Shown here piece by piece: positions 44,570 through 54,467 of a stretch of DNA of 64,000 bases (the first letter of the stretch is position 1; each line of letters opens with the position of its first letter). Source of the DNA: Fulvia fulva (Eukaryota > Ascomycota > Dothideomycetes > Mycosphaerellales > Mycosphaerellaceae); assembly GCF_020509005.1 (NCBI RefSeq), contig NC_063021.1, forward strand, positions 3,162,001 to 3,226,000. The letters are read 5' to 3'. The notes below the pieces were generated by a model, which was given only the letters and a program-made list of their open reading frames with translations, searched no databases and had not been told where the DNA came from. Position numbers and translations under genes: made by a program.

Positions 44570-47450
44570 ATGCGTTGTCGACAAATGGCATTGCGACTTG
44601 CGCTCGCGCTTGCACCATCCCTCGCTGCGTCCAAGCTGCTCACCGTCACGCAGTACCCGAGCACATGCAGTGCACACTACTCTAGCTCCTCATGGCCAAG
44701 CAGCAGCTCAATCGACATCACTCCAACAACGAGTCAGTCCTCCGAGACAGCTTCTATGACAGTTCCGTCCAGCTCCCCGATTCCTCACGTTGATATCTGC
44801 CCGGACTACAACGGACAGAACTACACAAATCCAGCCAGTGGCACGTATGGCGTGCATTGCGACATTGCGGTGAATGGCACTCGGCTCTCCAGCATCATGG
44901 CCAGGCAAGCGACGATGGTTGAGCAATCTTCCCAACAGGACTGCATTACGGCATGCCAACAGAATGATGCATGTGTTGCTCTTAACCTCAGTCCAACATC
45001 ATGCGAATATTTCAGCAACGTCACTGGAACAACAGATGCACCAGGGTTTGCGGCTCTTGTCAAGTTAGCTCCAGAGCCTATCGATGACCTCGAGGCCACC
45101 GCTACCACTTCGTAAACCAGTTTACCGGCCGAGCGGACCGTGGTCAGCACCCTGATTATCAGTGTTCCTTATACCACCACTCCCATCAGTCAGGTGGTAT
45201 CGACAGCAATCTCGACATCTGTCAGTCTGGTGCCCACAACGATCGTATCCACATACATAAGCACCTCGGTCAGCACAGTACCGACGACTATATTGTTCAC
45301 TGTTATCTCGACATCAATCAGTACAGTGCCGACCACAGTAGTCACCACCACTGTAAGCTTGTCAACGAGCACGTTGGTCGCAACTGTCGACCAGACACGC
45401 TATGTCACAGCAACAACAGCCATTCCGACGACCGTCGTATCGAGCTACATCAGCACCACACTGGAGACTGTATATTTTCCATCGGTGGCTACTGCTACTA
45501 GCTTGGTTGTCTCGACGGTTTTCTTCCCCACGACTACGACGTCTATTAGCCTAGTGCCGACTACGGTTGTCTCCACGTCGCTGAGCAGTTACCCCGTTAC
45601 AACAATACTGGTACAGACAGCTACCAGCCTGGTTCCCACGACGCTTGTGACGACCTATATCACGACAGAGACCGCCACTGAAACCGCAACAGAGACTACG
45701 GTCTCTAGCTACGGGGTCACAGCCACCGAGACCACGTCAGAAGTTAGCACACAAGTCACGACTGAAAGAGTCACTGCAACACCAAGCGTGATTACCCTAC
45801 CCAACAATCTGGGTACTCAATTCGGCGGCGTCGATGTTACCAAAGGATTTGCAAACCCCAACTTCATACGGCCTGGTCTGTTCAACCTGGGCGGACTTCC
45901 AGGTAGCGAATATGACACACAAACAGTGTACTATGGCGCTACCGAAGGACAGTGGACATATCATATTCCCGAATTTTTAGGGTTCACCTGGGCTTCGCAG
46001 CTGAACACCGAGACCGTCACTGGCGAGACCAAGAGCGAAAACCAGCGCAGTCTCAGTGAAAAGTTCTCTGCCAACATCGGTTTCGCAGGCTTCGGTCTGG
46101 AAATACAGCATACTTTTGAAGAGACGACCAACGTCGAGACTTTTCACAAATATGCGTCCTTGTACGCACGACAGCAGATATATCGTGTCAGTGTGCGCGA
46201 GTTCCCTGCTGCATTACAAAGCTACTTGAGCGAACGTGCCCTCAGACTGTTCCGAGAAGGAGACCCAAAGGCCATTGTGGACACATTCGGCACGCATTAC
46301 ATGACTTCAGCAAGCTTTGGTGGAATGAGGCGATTCGCAAGCACGCTCGACGTTCGGGACGAAGGAATATCTACCAAGCTTGGCCAAGCATTAAAGATGA
46401 AGTTCGCTGTCGAGACAGAGGCAGGAGAAGTATCTGGAGGTGCTGGTAACGAGAACACGGATGCGACGGTACAGAAAATCCATAATCAGATGGACGTGAA
46501 GAACTCGATAGTTTTCGGTAGAACTTATGTGGAAGGCAAAGATGATAGCTGGGTACGTGGGTCACATTCTGTCTCATTGGCGTATGCTAACATTGGACAG
46601 ATCCCGTCACTGTATCGAAACCCATCAGCGATCGATTTCGAACTGGCTAGTCTGTCGGACTTGATCCTCGATCCGGCTATCAAGGCAGCCGTGCAGGCGG
46701 AGATTGCCAGCAGGATGTCAAGCGACCAGGTGACAAGTAACGCACAGGCTTTAGTTATGTGGGAATCGCTCAGAGACAAGGTGGATGACGCTGGCAGTGG
46801 AGCCCACAACAGTAAGTAACCGCTGTGCAGTGTCTCGATGAAAGACACTAATCTCTCACCCAGGTTGGGCGACCGCCACTGTCAACCCTAAGCAAGGCTG
46901 GTTCACCCTTGGTCAATACGGTCTATCTGGCGAAGCTCTTAATTGGTGGTCTCCGACTCGTTCGAAGGGACTACTAATCCGAAATATTCCGGGGTCAAAT
47001 CAGCAGCTCATCAGGAGACCGGATGACATCGACGGGCGTTGGGGCCATGCGCCACATTACGGACTCTATGAGATGATTTCCAGAACACCCGGTTACTACG
47101 CACTCTCAGGATTCTATTATCGAGACAACCACGCATCATTCCAGCTTATGGAACAAGAGAACCCTGGCATGGTCCACGAGAGCCTCACCCTCGAAGCGTC
47201 TGATGGAGGCGAACTTTGGAATGATAGTGGCTCGGGTGTCAACCAAGATGCTCGAGTCCACTGGGTCAATCAAGGGCCGCCAGATGATGATTCGATCAGG
47301 ATTCTGCAAATTCCGGACGGACAGCCCCAGGCATACTTCTTCCACACTTGGCGGGGAGACCGCGATGGAGGGGGATCGGACATAAGGTACAGGCGCTTGG
47401 ACTTTTCGAAGGTCCAGTTCGTTTCGAACAATTTCATCAACCCAGCATAA
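44570..47450 (+). CDS. Secreted MACPF-domain protein with Ser/Thr stalk
   Basis: Three exons, 44570-45111, 45163-46811 and 46864-47450, give 925 residues. Introns are 51 and 52 nt; the frame breaks without them. Layout: signal peptide (about 1-20); Ser-rich linker; a Cys-rich PAN/apple-like module about 90-167 (ACQQNDACVALNL, then SCEYF); a Ser/Thr/Val stalk about 181-390 built from STxxSTVPTTxx-type repeats; a MACPF domain about 440-680 with signature FGTHYMTSASFGG near residue 555; and a beta-rich C-terminal domain about 731-925 (QGWFTLGQYGLSG, AYFFHTWRGD). MACPF proteins assemble into membrane pores or act in attachment. The stalk resembles heavily O-glycosylated fungal wall proteins. No GPI signal is evident. 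Whether it forms pores is unknown. Confidence 0.88.
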
Positions 47451-47953
47451 AAGAGGAGACTGGATTTTTGCTTCGTGGACAATGTTGCTGTACGTAGCCT
47501 GGTATGTTGACACTCGAATGAGACGCTTTGAGCTGATAATTTGAACACGACCAAGTGCATTACATGGATGGCAACCGTTCTTTAAGACTCATGTCAGGGC
47601 TTCCAGCGTTGAGGCCTCGCTGAGCGATTCGAAGACAATGTTGGTGAATAGCAAGAGCGCTCGACCAGGATATGTGTATCAATGTGCACAACGACCCAGA
47701 ACGCGGCATCATTCCTGGTTACATCTTTTGCTCTCGACAGCCTGGCATACGTTGTTGGAAAGGCTTGACAAAGACCGCCATCTGTAGGCTGAGCACATAG
47801 CTGCCTCAGGCTCGACGGACAGACCCGAGCGCCAGGCCCAACAAGGAAACTGCGTCTTCGCGCCTTCTTCATGCATGTGATACTACTGCACAAACACATC
47901 GTGACTCACCAACTCCAGTACTGGGCTCACCACCACAACCTGCACTGCTCGAG
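47451..47953. other. Intergenic
   Basis: About 0.5 kb between two plus-strand genes. No coding signal was recognised. Confidence 0.5.
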
Positions 47954-49348
47954 ATGTCTTCGGGCTCTACTGGTCAGAGCTCATCATCTTCCACACCAAA
48001 CTCAACGTCGACCTACGAGTATTCTCATGAGCCATACGACACCTTCAAAGCAAAAGTCCTTTCGCTTACGCAGAGTCTAAGCAGCACTCAGGAGATCGAT
48101 TTGCAGCGTGCTCGAGGCGGGAGCTACAACCGCGTTGTGATAGCGCGACTCACGCTAGCATCGTCGTGCCTAGCAGGCATATTCCGCATCCCACGATTTC
48201 CAGATATACCTGATGCTGGAGAAGAGGGTCGAACTGGCGCAATAGACGTCAACATCTTGGACCAAGCTGCTATCCTACAATTCCTCGCCAAGAAGCTGAT
48301 TCCCGCCCCGCGCTTGATAGCGTTCGATGCATCCCCAAACAGTGCAATCGAGTCGCCATACATATTTCAGGAGTTCTCAGGCGGATCGGCGCTCGATCTG
48401 GTCTACGGCTCGATGTCTCATGGAGAGAAAATCGAGATCGTGGATGCATTGACAGACTTCTTGGTACGCATGGAGCATGTGCAATTTCCAGCGTGTGGGC
48501 TTCTTGTGGCTGAGAGCCGATCATCTAGTACGATGACGAAAGCATCTAGGCTCGACGACACGCTCCAGGACCTGACCTCAGCGGTCAAAGGCTTTACAAT
48601 ATCGACCGAAGATGACTCGACATACTCCTCATGCTCCACGAAAGCTCTCATCGGCCAGCTTCTCGCTGCTCGAAAGGAGGAAGACGAAACGGAATCTCGG
48701 AAACCCAATAAGGTCTCCTCCATGTGGTCCGGACTATGCGACATGTTTGACCATATGTGCTCACTGGGCTTCTTCTCTTCCTTGAACCAGTTTTCCGTTG
48801 ATGGAAGCATTCTGTACCACTGGGACCTAGAGCCAAGGAACATCCTTGTGAAGCAGGCAAGCACCAAAGACCACAACGCATCGATACAGCACGCTGAAGA
48901 ACGCCATGAAGAGCTTGCCACAATGAGCTGGACAATCGATAGAGTCATCGATTGGGACAGAGTGCAAGCAGTGCCGCCTCTCCTGGCAAGGAAACCACCT
49001 GTCTGGCTATGGGACTTCTCCGAGGACGACGAGCACTCATCCCTGCCAAGCATATACGACGGAGACGTCGACCTACTTTCAGCAAGTCGCTATGACCGCG
49101 ATGAGGGTAGGCTTGACACGCAAAGCCAGCTTCTTCGAACACATTTTGAGGAAGGGTTCATACGACAGATGCAAAAGCTCTACCCAGAATACAACGCGGA
49201 AATATACCGGGAGGAGACATACGGCCGCGGCCGCTGGCTTCGACGACTCGCGCGGTTTGCTATACACGGTGCAAGTGATAACCAAGACGTGAAGAGATAC
49301 ACAGCTCTTGAACGAGAGTGGTGCACGGTGCGTTCGCAATACGAATAG
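47954..49348 (+). CDS. Aminoglycoside phosphotransferase-like kinase
   Basis: Single-exon protein of 464 residues. The fold is that of APH/choline-kinase-like enzymes common in fungi. An N-terminal lobe with a Gly-rich loop (RARGGSYNRVVIARL) is followed by a hinge region (YIFQEFSGGSALDLVY). The catalytic motif is YHWDLEPRNILV, with His289 and Asp291 equivalent to HxDxxxxN. The metal-binding motif is VIDWDRVQAVP near residue 333. Most fungal members phosphorylate unknown small molecules and do not confer antibiotic resistance. The long acidic insertion between the lobes (about 170-260) is divergent. Confidence 0.82.
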   Translation: MSSGSTGQSSSSSTPNSTSTYEYSHEPYDTFKAKVLSLTQSLSSTQEIDLQRARGGSYNRVVIARLTLASSCLAGIFRIPRFPDIPDAGEEGRTGAIDVNILDQAAILQFLAKKLIPAPRLIAFDASPNSAIESPYIFQEFSGGSALDLVYGSMSHGEKIEIVDALTDFLVRMEHVQFPACGLLVAESRSSSTMTKASRLDDTLQDLTSAVKGFTISTEDDSTYSSCSTKALIGQLLAARKEEDETESRKPNKVSSMWSGLCDMFDHMCSLGFFSSLNQFSVDGSILYHWDLEPRNILVKQASTKDHNASIQHAEERHEELATMSWTIDRVIDWDRVQAVPPLLARKPPVWLWDFSEDDEHSSLPSIYDGDVDLLSASRYDRDEGRLDTQSQLLRTHFEEGFIRQMQKLYPEYNAEIYREETYGRGRWLRRLARFAIHGASDNQDVKRYTALEREWCTVRSQYE

Positions 49349-49568
49349 TCCTGATATTGACAGTGCTTTACGACATAAAGAGTGCTGGCTAACGGCTCTG
49401 TTACTACACAAATGCCGACAAAAGATCACAACGAACTAGTCCCAGCGTTGACCCGCTCTCCAACGCTCTCCAACATTTTGATGACTATGCACTGCGCTGC
49501 AGGCTCCGACACTGAGTTCAGCAACGACCAAAGTGGACCGGCTACTGCATGCGTTGATATAGCATGAT

Positions 49569-49739
49569 TCAGTGGCCTTGAGGGCATTTGTCTTCTTTGA
49601 GATAGGTCCACTCGCAGGTGGAGCAGTATGTCTGGTGTTTGGAGCAGTAAGGCTTCTTCTTTCGAGGCGTCTTGGCTTTGCGGCAGTTCCCTTTGCTCTT
49701 CATCGGGCAATGGTGAGTAGTACTTCCTTGGCCTGGCAT
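49569..49739 (-). CDS. 56-residue Cys/His-rich mini-protein
   Basis: An uninterrupted ATG-to-TGA frame encodes 56 residues. Zinc-ligand-like spacing is striking: THHCPMKSKGNC, then YCSKHQTYCSTC, then DKCPQGH at the very end. That is six Cys plus several His, enough for one or two zinc sites. The centre is strongly basic (KAKTPRKKK). Small Cys/His-rich proteins ending in CPxGH are common as uncharacterised fungal genes (family recollection, not verified). The strand overlaps a longer frame in another phase with no domain. It is convergent with the APH-like gene. Function unknown. Confidence 0.6.
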   Translation of the reverse strand: MPGQGSTTHHCPMKSKGNCRKAKTPRKKKPYCSKHQTYCSTCEWTYLKEDKCPQGH

Positions 49740-50972
49740 TTTTCTCAAGCTGACAGTATGATAAGTTCTGGTGGTGAGCTAGCAATGTGATGAGTCCTGG
49801 TAGTGAGGGTATGGGACATTGACGTTCAGAACAGCAGGGCTATAAATGCCTACCTGCCATCCTTGATTCCAGACTTCATGGATGCTGTGATCTCTAGCCT
49901 CTTACGCCATCTCATGCGCCGCGCCTCGCGCGCTCACATGCGTCGTTGAATCGAGCATGAATAGAGTGCGTCGCCATGCTATTTTCAGATATTCAACATC
50001 CGCTTTCCTGTGAAGACGACGAAATATGTAAAGACCGACCAGCGAGAATCGAAGTCTGTTGCCTTAATCATGGATGATCTAGGGCGAGCTTCTGGTTGAG
50101 TCGTAAAAGTCTAAGCGATCTGTTCTTCGCGCACTGTGCTCTTCGTATAGCCTCATCTTCTTCGACGCCAAGGCAGTCACTGGTGTCAAGACACATACTT
50201 CAATCAAGTACATAGAATTGACAGGTCAATGTGCTACATGGCAAAGCTGAATGTCAGTCAAACAGACACCAGGAAGTTTGATCATTCCGTCAATCCCAAT
50301 GTCGCATAACAGATTGACCCAAGCTGTGACGTCCGCTGATGATGCTCCCATAACAGCAGGTCTGTAGGCTCTTGCTACTTACTGATTAGATACTGTTCAA
50401 GTTGTGTCGGATGACGGGACTATCAGGACCGGCAAGGATGAATCGGACGGGCACAAATGGATTGCGCATACTCCGCTTGGGGGGGTCATTTCTGAGTCTG
50501 TCTTCGGTTGAGCTCCTGGGCTTCGCGGTGCTGGAAAGCTTCCAGATACTTGACCGAATGCTTTGCTGCCCGGGGTGTGTATAAAGCATGGACACTGAAG
50601 ACCCATTGTGCGCAGAGCAGCTCCTCCCAGATATGCTAGGCTTCCTCATTGGCAAATAGGCTCCAGTCCGCTCTAGCCGAAATGTGGAAAAGCGAGTCCG
50701 CTCCCTGGATAGTCCGGCATGTGTAAATGGACCTGCCTTGTTATTCGCCTCGATGGTCGTGAATACTGATACTGGCCCGTGATCATGAGCACTTTATCGT
50801 GTATTCCTGACCCCCCGGCAGCTATCGAGGCCAGTATGGTCAGCGCTGTGCTCATCGTAAGATACCCAGCTTAGTACCTGGTCGTCAACCGGCCTTCAGT
50901 GACCAGGTGACTCGCATGATCTGAGTGTTTCAGCGTCATCGCATTCATGTCATATCGTCCCTACCTACCCTG
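49740..50972. other. Intergenic, no gene seen
   Basis: A TATAAA-type element sits near 49840, roughly 100 bp upstream of the mini-gene; it could serve either strand. A minus-strand frame at 50386-50655 has no domain signal. Confidence 0.45.
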
Positions 50973-51776
50973 TCATAAAGGCCTCGTCCTATCTCCCTCC
51001 CACATCCCCATCAACTCTCCCGTCTCCCCAACCCAATCCCTCACTCCATTGACCGCAGCCTTCGCCATGCCTGTCTGAGTATTACTCCTCTTATGCCTAG
51101 TCCTCCCTCCGCCTCCCCCATTCATCCCGTAAGCGCCTCCTACCTGATCCTGCCCAGGGCTGATAAAACTGCTCCCCGCCCCAGTCGCATACTCACTCCC
51201 CATGCTTGGAAGGACATTCTCCCCCGCACTCAAACTCACGAACAGCGCAAACGGCACCAACCACACATTCAGCCCAAAGAAACTCGCAATCTCCGTAAAC
51301 GTCGGTATATCCTTCTGCTCGTAAAAGTGGTATCGCCCATTACTCCCGTATCCGTTCGCGCTCGCAGGAGGCTTGCTGAAGTGTCTGAACCACAGGTAAT
51401 GGTTCACAAGCACCAGCGCGCAGCTCGAGAGGAAGACAGGATCGGTGAGCTTGACGACGGGAAAGCGGCGGAGGTTGAGAGAGTAGACGACGTGTGAGGC
51501 GATGGAGATTGCGCTCAGCCAGAGGGGGAATTTATCGATTAGGGCGAGGAGGACTTGGATGCTGACGATGGCGTAGATCATGCGGGTGAGGGTCTTTTTG
51601 GCGACGACGGTGTGTTCTTCGACGAGTTCGGAGAGGTAGTAGAGGCCACTGGCTATGGCGAGCGTGAGGAAGAGGAAGCCAAGGATGAGGCCGAGGTAGC
51701 CCTGTCTTAAGATAAGTACAGCATGATAGAGTATGTGGTGTGGTTGTGGCTTACAAGAAGTGGTAAGATCCACATT
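50973..51776 (-). CDS. SVP26: SVP26/TEX261-family ER-Golgi membrane adaptor
   Basis: Two exons, 51756-51776 and 50973-51701, give 249 residues. The first exon encodes only MWILPLL. The 54-nt intron then leads into GYLGLILGFLFLTLAIASGL, exactly the expected N-terminus of the family. Four hydrophobic segments follow, with SELVEEHTVVAKKTLTRMIY between the first two and NVWLVPFALFVSLSAGENVLP as the last. Svp26 (Erv26) is a COPII cargo adaptor that sorts type II glycosyltransferases and phosphatases out of the ER. The Gly/Ser-rich hydrophilic C-terminus is likely cytosolic. Starting upstream at 51908 would ignore the intron and spoil the first helix. Confidence 0.92.
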   Translation of the reverse strand, partial: NVDLTTSCKPQPHHILYHAVLILRQGYLGLILGFLFLTLAIASGLYYLSELVEEHTVVAKKTLTRMIYAIVSIQVLLALIDKFPLWLSAISIASHVVYSLNLRRFPVVKLTDPVFLSSCALVLVNHYLWFRHFSKPPASANGYGSNGRYHFYEQKDIPTFTEIASFFGLNVWLVPFALFVSLSAGENVLPSMGSEYATGAGSSFISPGQDQVGGAYGMNGGGGGRTRHKRSNTQTGMAKAAVNGVRDWVGETGELMGMWEGDRTRPL

Positions 51777-52095
51777 ATCGCCAGATGGTAGTGCGCCGAG
51801 ACCAGCCCATGCGCAAGATTTGGTGCAGTGGTAGATGTGGTGAGGTGTGATGTGGTGGTGTATTGACAGCTTACCTTCGAGGGCACTCGTGGTGAGCAGG
51901 GATCGCATGCAGCCGCGCGCCGAGCCGATATCGATAGTGACTAGCGCGATTTGAGTGAGTTCGAACTACGAAATTTGGACTTCGATACAGCAGCAACCAC
52001 GCTCGCTATCACATGCTCGTCACAACACTCCACGCCTAATCCTCACGCCACAACAAGACGCCCTCTCAGATCTACTGCACTGAAAATCAGCAACC
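51777..52095. promoter_or_regulatory. Bidirectional promoter region, SVP26/BUD23
   Basis: Only 319 bp separate the two divergent start codons, so the two genes probably share a promoter. No specific box was identified. Confidence 0.6.
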
Positions 52096-52902
52096 ATGTC
52101 CCGCCCCGAAGACATCCTCCCGCCCGACCTGTTCTACGACGACTCCGAATCCCGCAAATACACCACCTCCTCCCGCATAAAAAACATCCAAGCGGAAATG
52201 ACCAACCGCGCCCTCGAACTCCTCGACTTACCCTCTCCCTCCCTGATCCTCGACGTAGGCTGCGGATCTGGCCTCTCCGGCGAAATCCTCACCGAGAACG
52301 ACCACACCTGGGTTGGGATGGACATTTCGAGTTCCATGCTTGCCCAGGCGTTAGAGAGGGACACCGAAGGCGACATGCTGCTAGCAGATATTGGGCAGGG
52401 TGTTCCATTCAGAGCGGGAAGTTTCGACGCGGCGATCAGTATCAGTGCGATTCAGTGGCTTTGTAATGCGGAGACGAGTGATGTGAGTCCTGAGGGGCGG
52501 TTGAAGAGGTTTTTCGATGGGCTTTATGCATCTCTAAGGAGAGGTGGAAAAGCGGTGTGCCAGTTCTACCCGAAGAATACACAGCAACGATCTTTGATCT
52601 CACAAGCTGCGATTAAGGCGGGATTTGGGGCTGGTATACTTGAGGATGACCCGGAGACGAAGAATGTCAAGTACTATCTTGTGTTGTCAGTGGGAGGCGG
52701 TGATGTCACGGGGACTGTGAGTGGGATGAATGATGTGGAGGTTCAAGATGCGAGAAGGAAAGACAGGAAGAGAGGGAAAGAGTTTGAGAAGAAAGGAAGC
52801 AAGGCGTGGATCATGAGGAAGAAGTCGCAGATGGAGGCTAAAGGGAAGGTTGTTAAGAGTTCTTCGAAGTATACGGGCAGGAAGAGGAATATCGCGTTTT
52901 GA
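52096..52902 (+). CDS. BUD23: 18S rRNA (guanine-N7)-methyltransferase Bud23
   Basis: Single-exon protein of 268 residues. It starts with SRPEDILPPDLFYDD, the hallmark N-terminus of Bud23 proteins, with the tyrosine-rich helix after it. SAM motif I is LILDVGCGSGLSG (53-59 core), then GMDISSSMLAQA, then LADIGQGVPFRAGSFDAAISISAIQWL. The C-terminus is the typical Lys/Arg-rich tail with KAWIMRKKSQMEAKG and SSKYTGRKR. Bud23, with Trm112, methylates one guanine of 18S rRNA and helps release the small ribosomal subunit from the nucleus. The family is conserved and the match is along the whole length. Confidence 0.96.
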   Translation: MSRPEDILPPDLFYDDSESRKYTTSSRIKNIQAEMTNRALELLDLPSPSLILDVGCGSGLSGEILTENDHTWVGMDISSSMLAQALERDTEGDMLLADIGQGVPFRAGSFDAAISISAIQWLCNAETSDVSPEGRLKRFFDGLYASLRRGGKAVCQFYPKNTQQRSLISQAAIKAGFGAGILEDDPETKNVKYYLVLSVGGGDVTGTVSGMNDVEVQDARRKDRKRGKEFEKKGSKAWIMRKKSQMEAKGKVVKSSSKYTGRKRNIAF

Positions 52903-53267
52903 GGGGTGACGTTGGACGGTTATGTTGCATGCTTTTATGATACCCCGACATCGAGGAAAATGTGCACAGGCATGGTTGCTGATTGTCACATTGGTGGAAA
53001 GCTTTATGAGACCAGAGTAACGATAACGAGAGGTCCGATTGAACGAGAATCCGGGGTTGGAGTTCAAAGCACGTTTTGTTTGAACAACTTTGCGGTACAG
53101 GACTCGACCATGCCGCAACGAGCATTCTCCTACTCACCCTCGCTACTTCCACAAATGACCAGGAGTAGCACAAGGATCGATTGATGCAGCACTCCATCGT
53201 CTGTGCACGCCAATAGCACTTCAGAGCCGACATCAGTGCTCACGTAGCCCAACCCACAGCTACATCC
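52903..53267. other. Intergenic between convergent genes
   Basis: Short 3'-to-3' spacer between BUD23 and the first F-box-like gene; nothing recognised. Confidence 0.5.
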
Positions 53268-54074
53268 TCACTCTACCCGATCCTCGACATCCTCCGACGC
53301 CGACTGCACGCTCGTCTCATACTCAGCCTCGCCACCCTCCGGAACCAAGATCTCCACGATATTCAGAGGATACACCCACCTATACATCGGCGCCAGATCC
53401 TCAACCGTCACGCCCTTCAGAAGATCAACATGAATCACGAGCTCCCTCGTAACACCACGACGCTTCATATCCTCCGCATAGTTATGGAAGATCGTAGCCC
53501 AATGCCGCCGCCAGGTCGACTCGCTGTCCAGTGTGCAATCAAAGATCATGCGAACCGTGAGGCTCTGATCAGGTCGCAGCTGGGGAAAGAATTTGTAGAG
53601 TGACTGCTGTTGCGCAGTGAGGTCAGCGATGGCGGCCTCTGGGCTGGTGGTATCGACAAGCATATATATCTCGATATCGCTGGCCTGAGCGAGATGACTA
53701 GGGATGGCGAAGGAGGTGAGGTCCAGGGCGAGGTTCTGCTTCATCTTGGTGAGGATGACCGTCTTCTTGCGTGGTAGACGGGCGCGGTGCTCGTGGGTGA
53801 ATTGTCGAGAAATCAGGAGGAGGTGCTTGTATCCCAGCTGCTTCGTGATCATCCTGACATGCGAAGACAAGATAGTCTCGTGGTCGGACGTGCAGTTGTC
53901 GTAGATCTCGTCGCGGAGTTCTGCTGGCAAGTCGAAGAATGGGAATATGTGTCGATTGTCGTCTCGCTCGTTTCTCGGTATGACTTTGTTTGTTCGTGCG
54001 ATGGGGCTTGATTTGGGTGACGCAGTGTTGGACTTCCGCATAGCTTGGTAGTGCCGCTTCGGCCGACGCTTCAT
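53268..54074 (-). CDS. F-box-like protein, paralogue 1 of 3
   Basis: 268 residues from the CAACATG start at 54074. The frame is open upstream to 54245, but that part is CA-rich and reads like 5' UTR. A basic N-terminus leads to HIFPFFDLPAELRDEIYDN, the F-box-like opening (LPxELRxxIYD) seen in large families of fungal proteins. It is followed by LLLISRQFTHEHRARL and a segment of beta strands ending in an acidic tail. The same layout recurs in the next two genes upstream, so this is a tandem family. In such proteins the F-box-like helix may bind Skp1; no substrate-binding repeat is visible. Function unknown. Confidence 0.72.
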   Translation of the reverse strand: MKRRPKRHYQAMRKSNTASPKSSPIARTNKVIPRNERDDNRHIFPFFDLPAELRDEIYDNCTSDHETILSSHVRMITKQLGYKHLLLISRQFTHEHRARLPRKKTVILTKMKQNLALDLTSFAIPSHLAQASDIEIYMLVDTTSPEAAIADLTAQQQSLYKFFPQLRPDQSLTVRMIFDCTLDSESTWRRHWATIFHNYAEDMKRRGVTRELVIHVDLLKGVTVEDLAPMYRWVYPLNIVEILVPEGGEAEYETSVQSASEDVEDRVE

Positions 54075-54467
54075 GTTGGTCCGGCTGTGGTGATTGTCAC
54101 TGTGATGATCGTGGTGGTGTGATGGGGCTCTAGGTAGGACGTTAAAGCAGTTGGTTGTTGATATTGAAGGTGAGGTTTCTGTAGCGCGAAGTCGAGCCTC
54201 GGGAAATTTCGATGTTCGAGTGAATGCAGCCCCCATGCATGCCAAGACTCGACAGCGACCGACGATGGATCATTTGGAGGGCGATCGTACCGCACAGACA
54301 GAAGTGTGCTGTAGCCCATTCTCTTTTGTTGGAACTCCTTATTCTAGTACTGCTCTGTTTTCTGAAGCAAGCCTCAGCGTTTCCACTGATGTCGACTCAT
54401 GTGGTCGAGTGAATGCGTATCTCTTCGAAATCACTCCACACTTCCTAATATACCAACTCCCCCTTCC
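54075..54467. other. Intergenic between F-box-like paralogues 1 and 2
   Basis: It holds the promoter of paralogue 1. The word GAGTGAATGCAG, followed about ten bases later by GCCAAGACT, occurs here about 220 nt after the stop of paralogue 2. A similar pair lies about 200 nt after the stop of paralogue 3. Confidence 0.5.

Noticed and set aside
47954..49348. Antibiotic resistance gene
   Set aside because: The APH-like fold is widespread in fungi as kinases of unknown substrates; nothing here indicates drug inactivation.
49426..49785. 119-residue minus-strand frame overlapping the Cys/His-rich mini-gene
   Set aside because: The other phase at 49569-49739 shows a patterned Cys/His arrangement with its own ATG and stop, whereas this frame looks random.
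50973..51908. Longer SVP26 start at 51908
   Set aside because: It reads through a 54-nt intron and yields a His-rich N-terminus unlike the family; the MWILPLL mini-exon restores the expected first helix.
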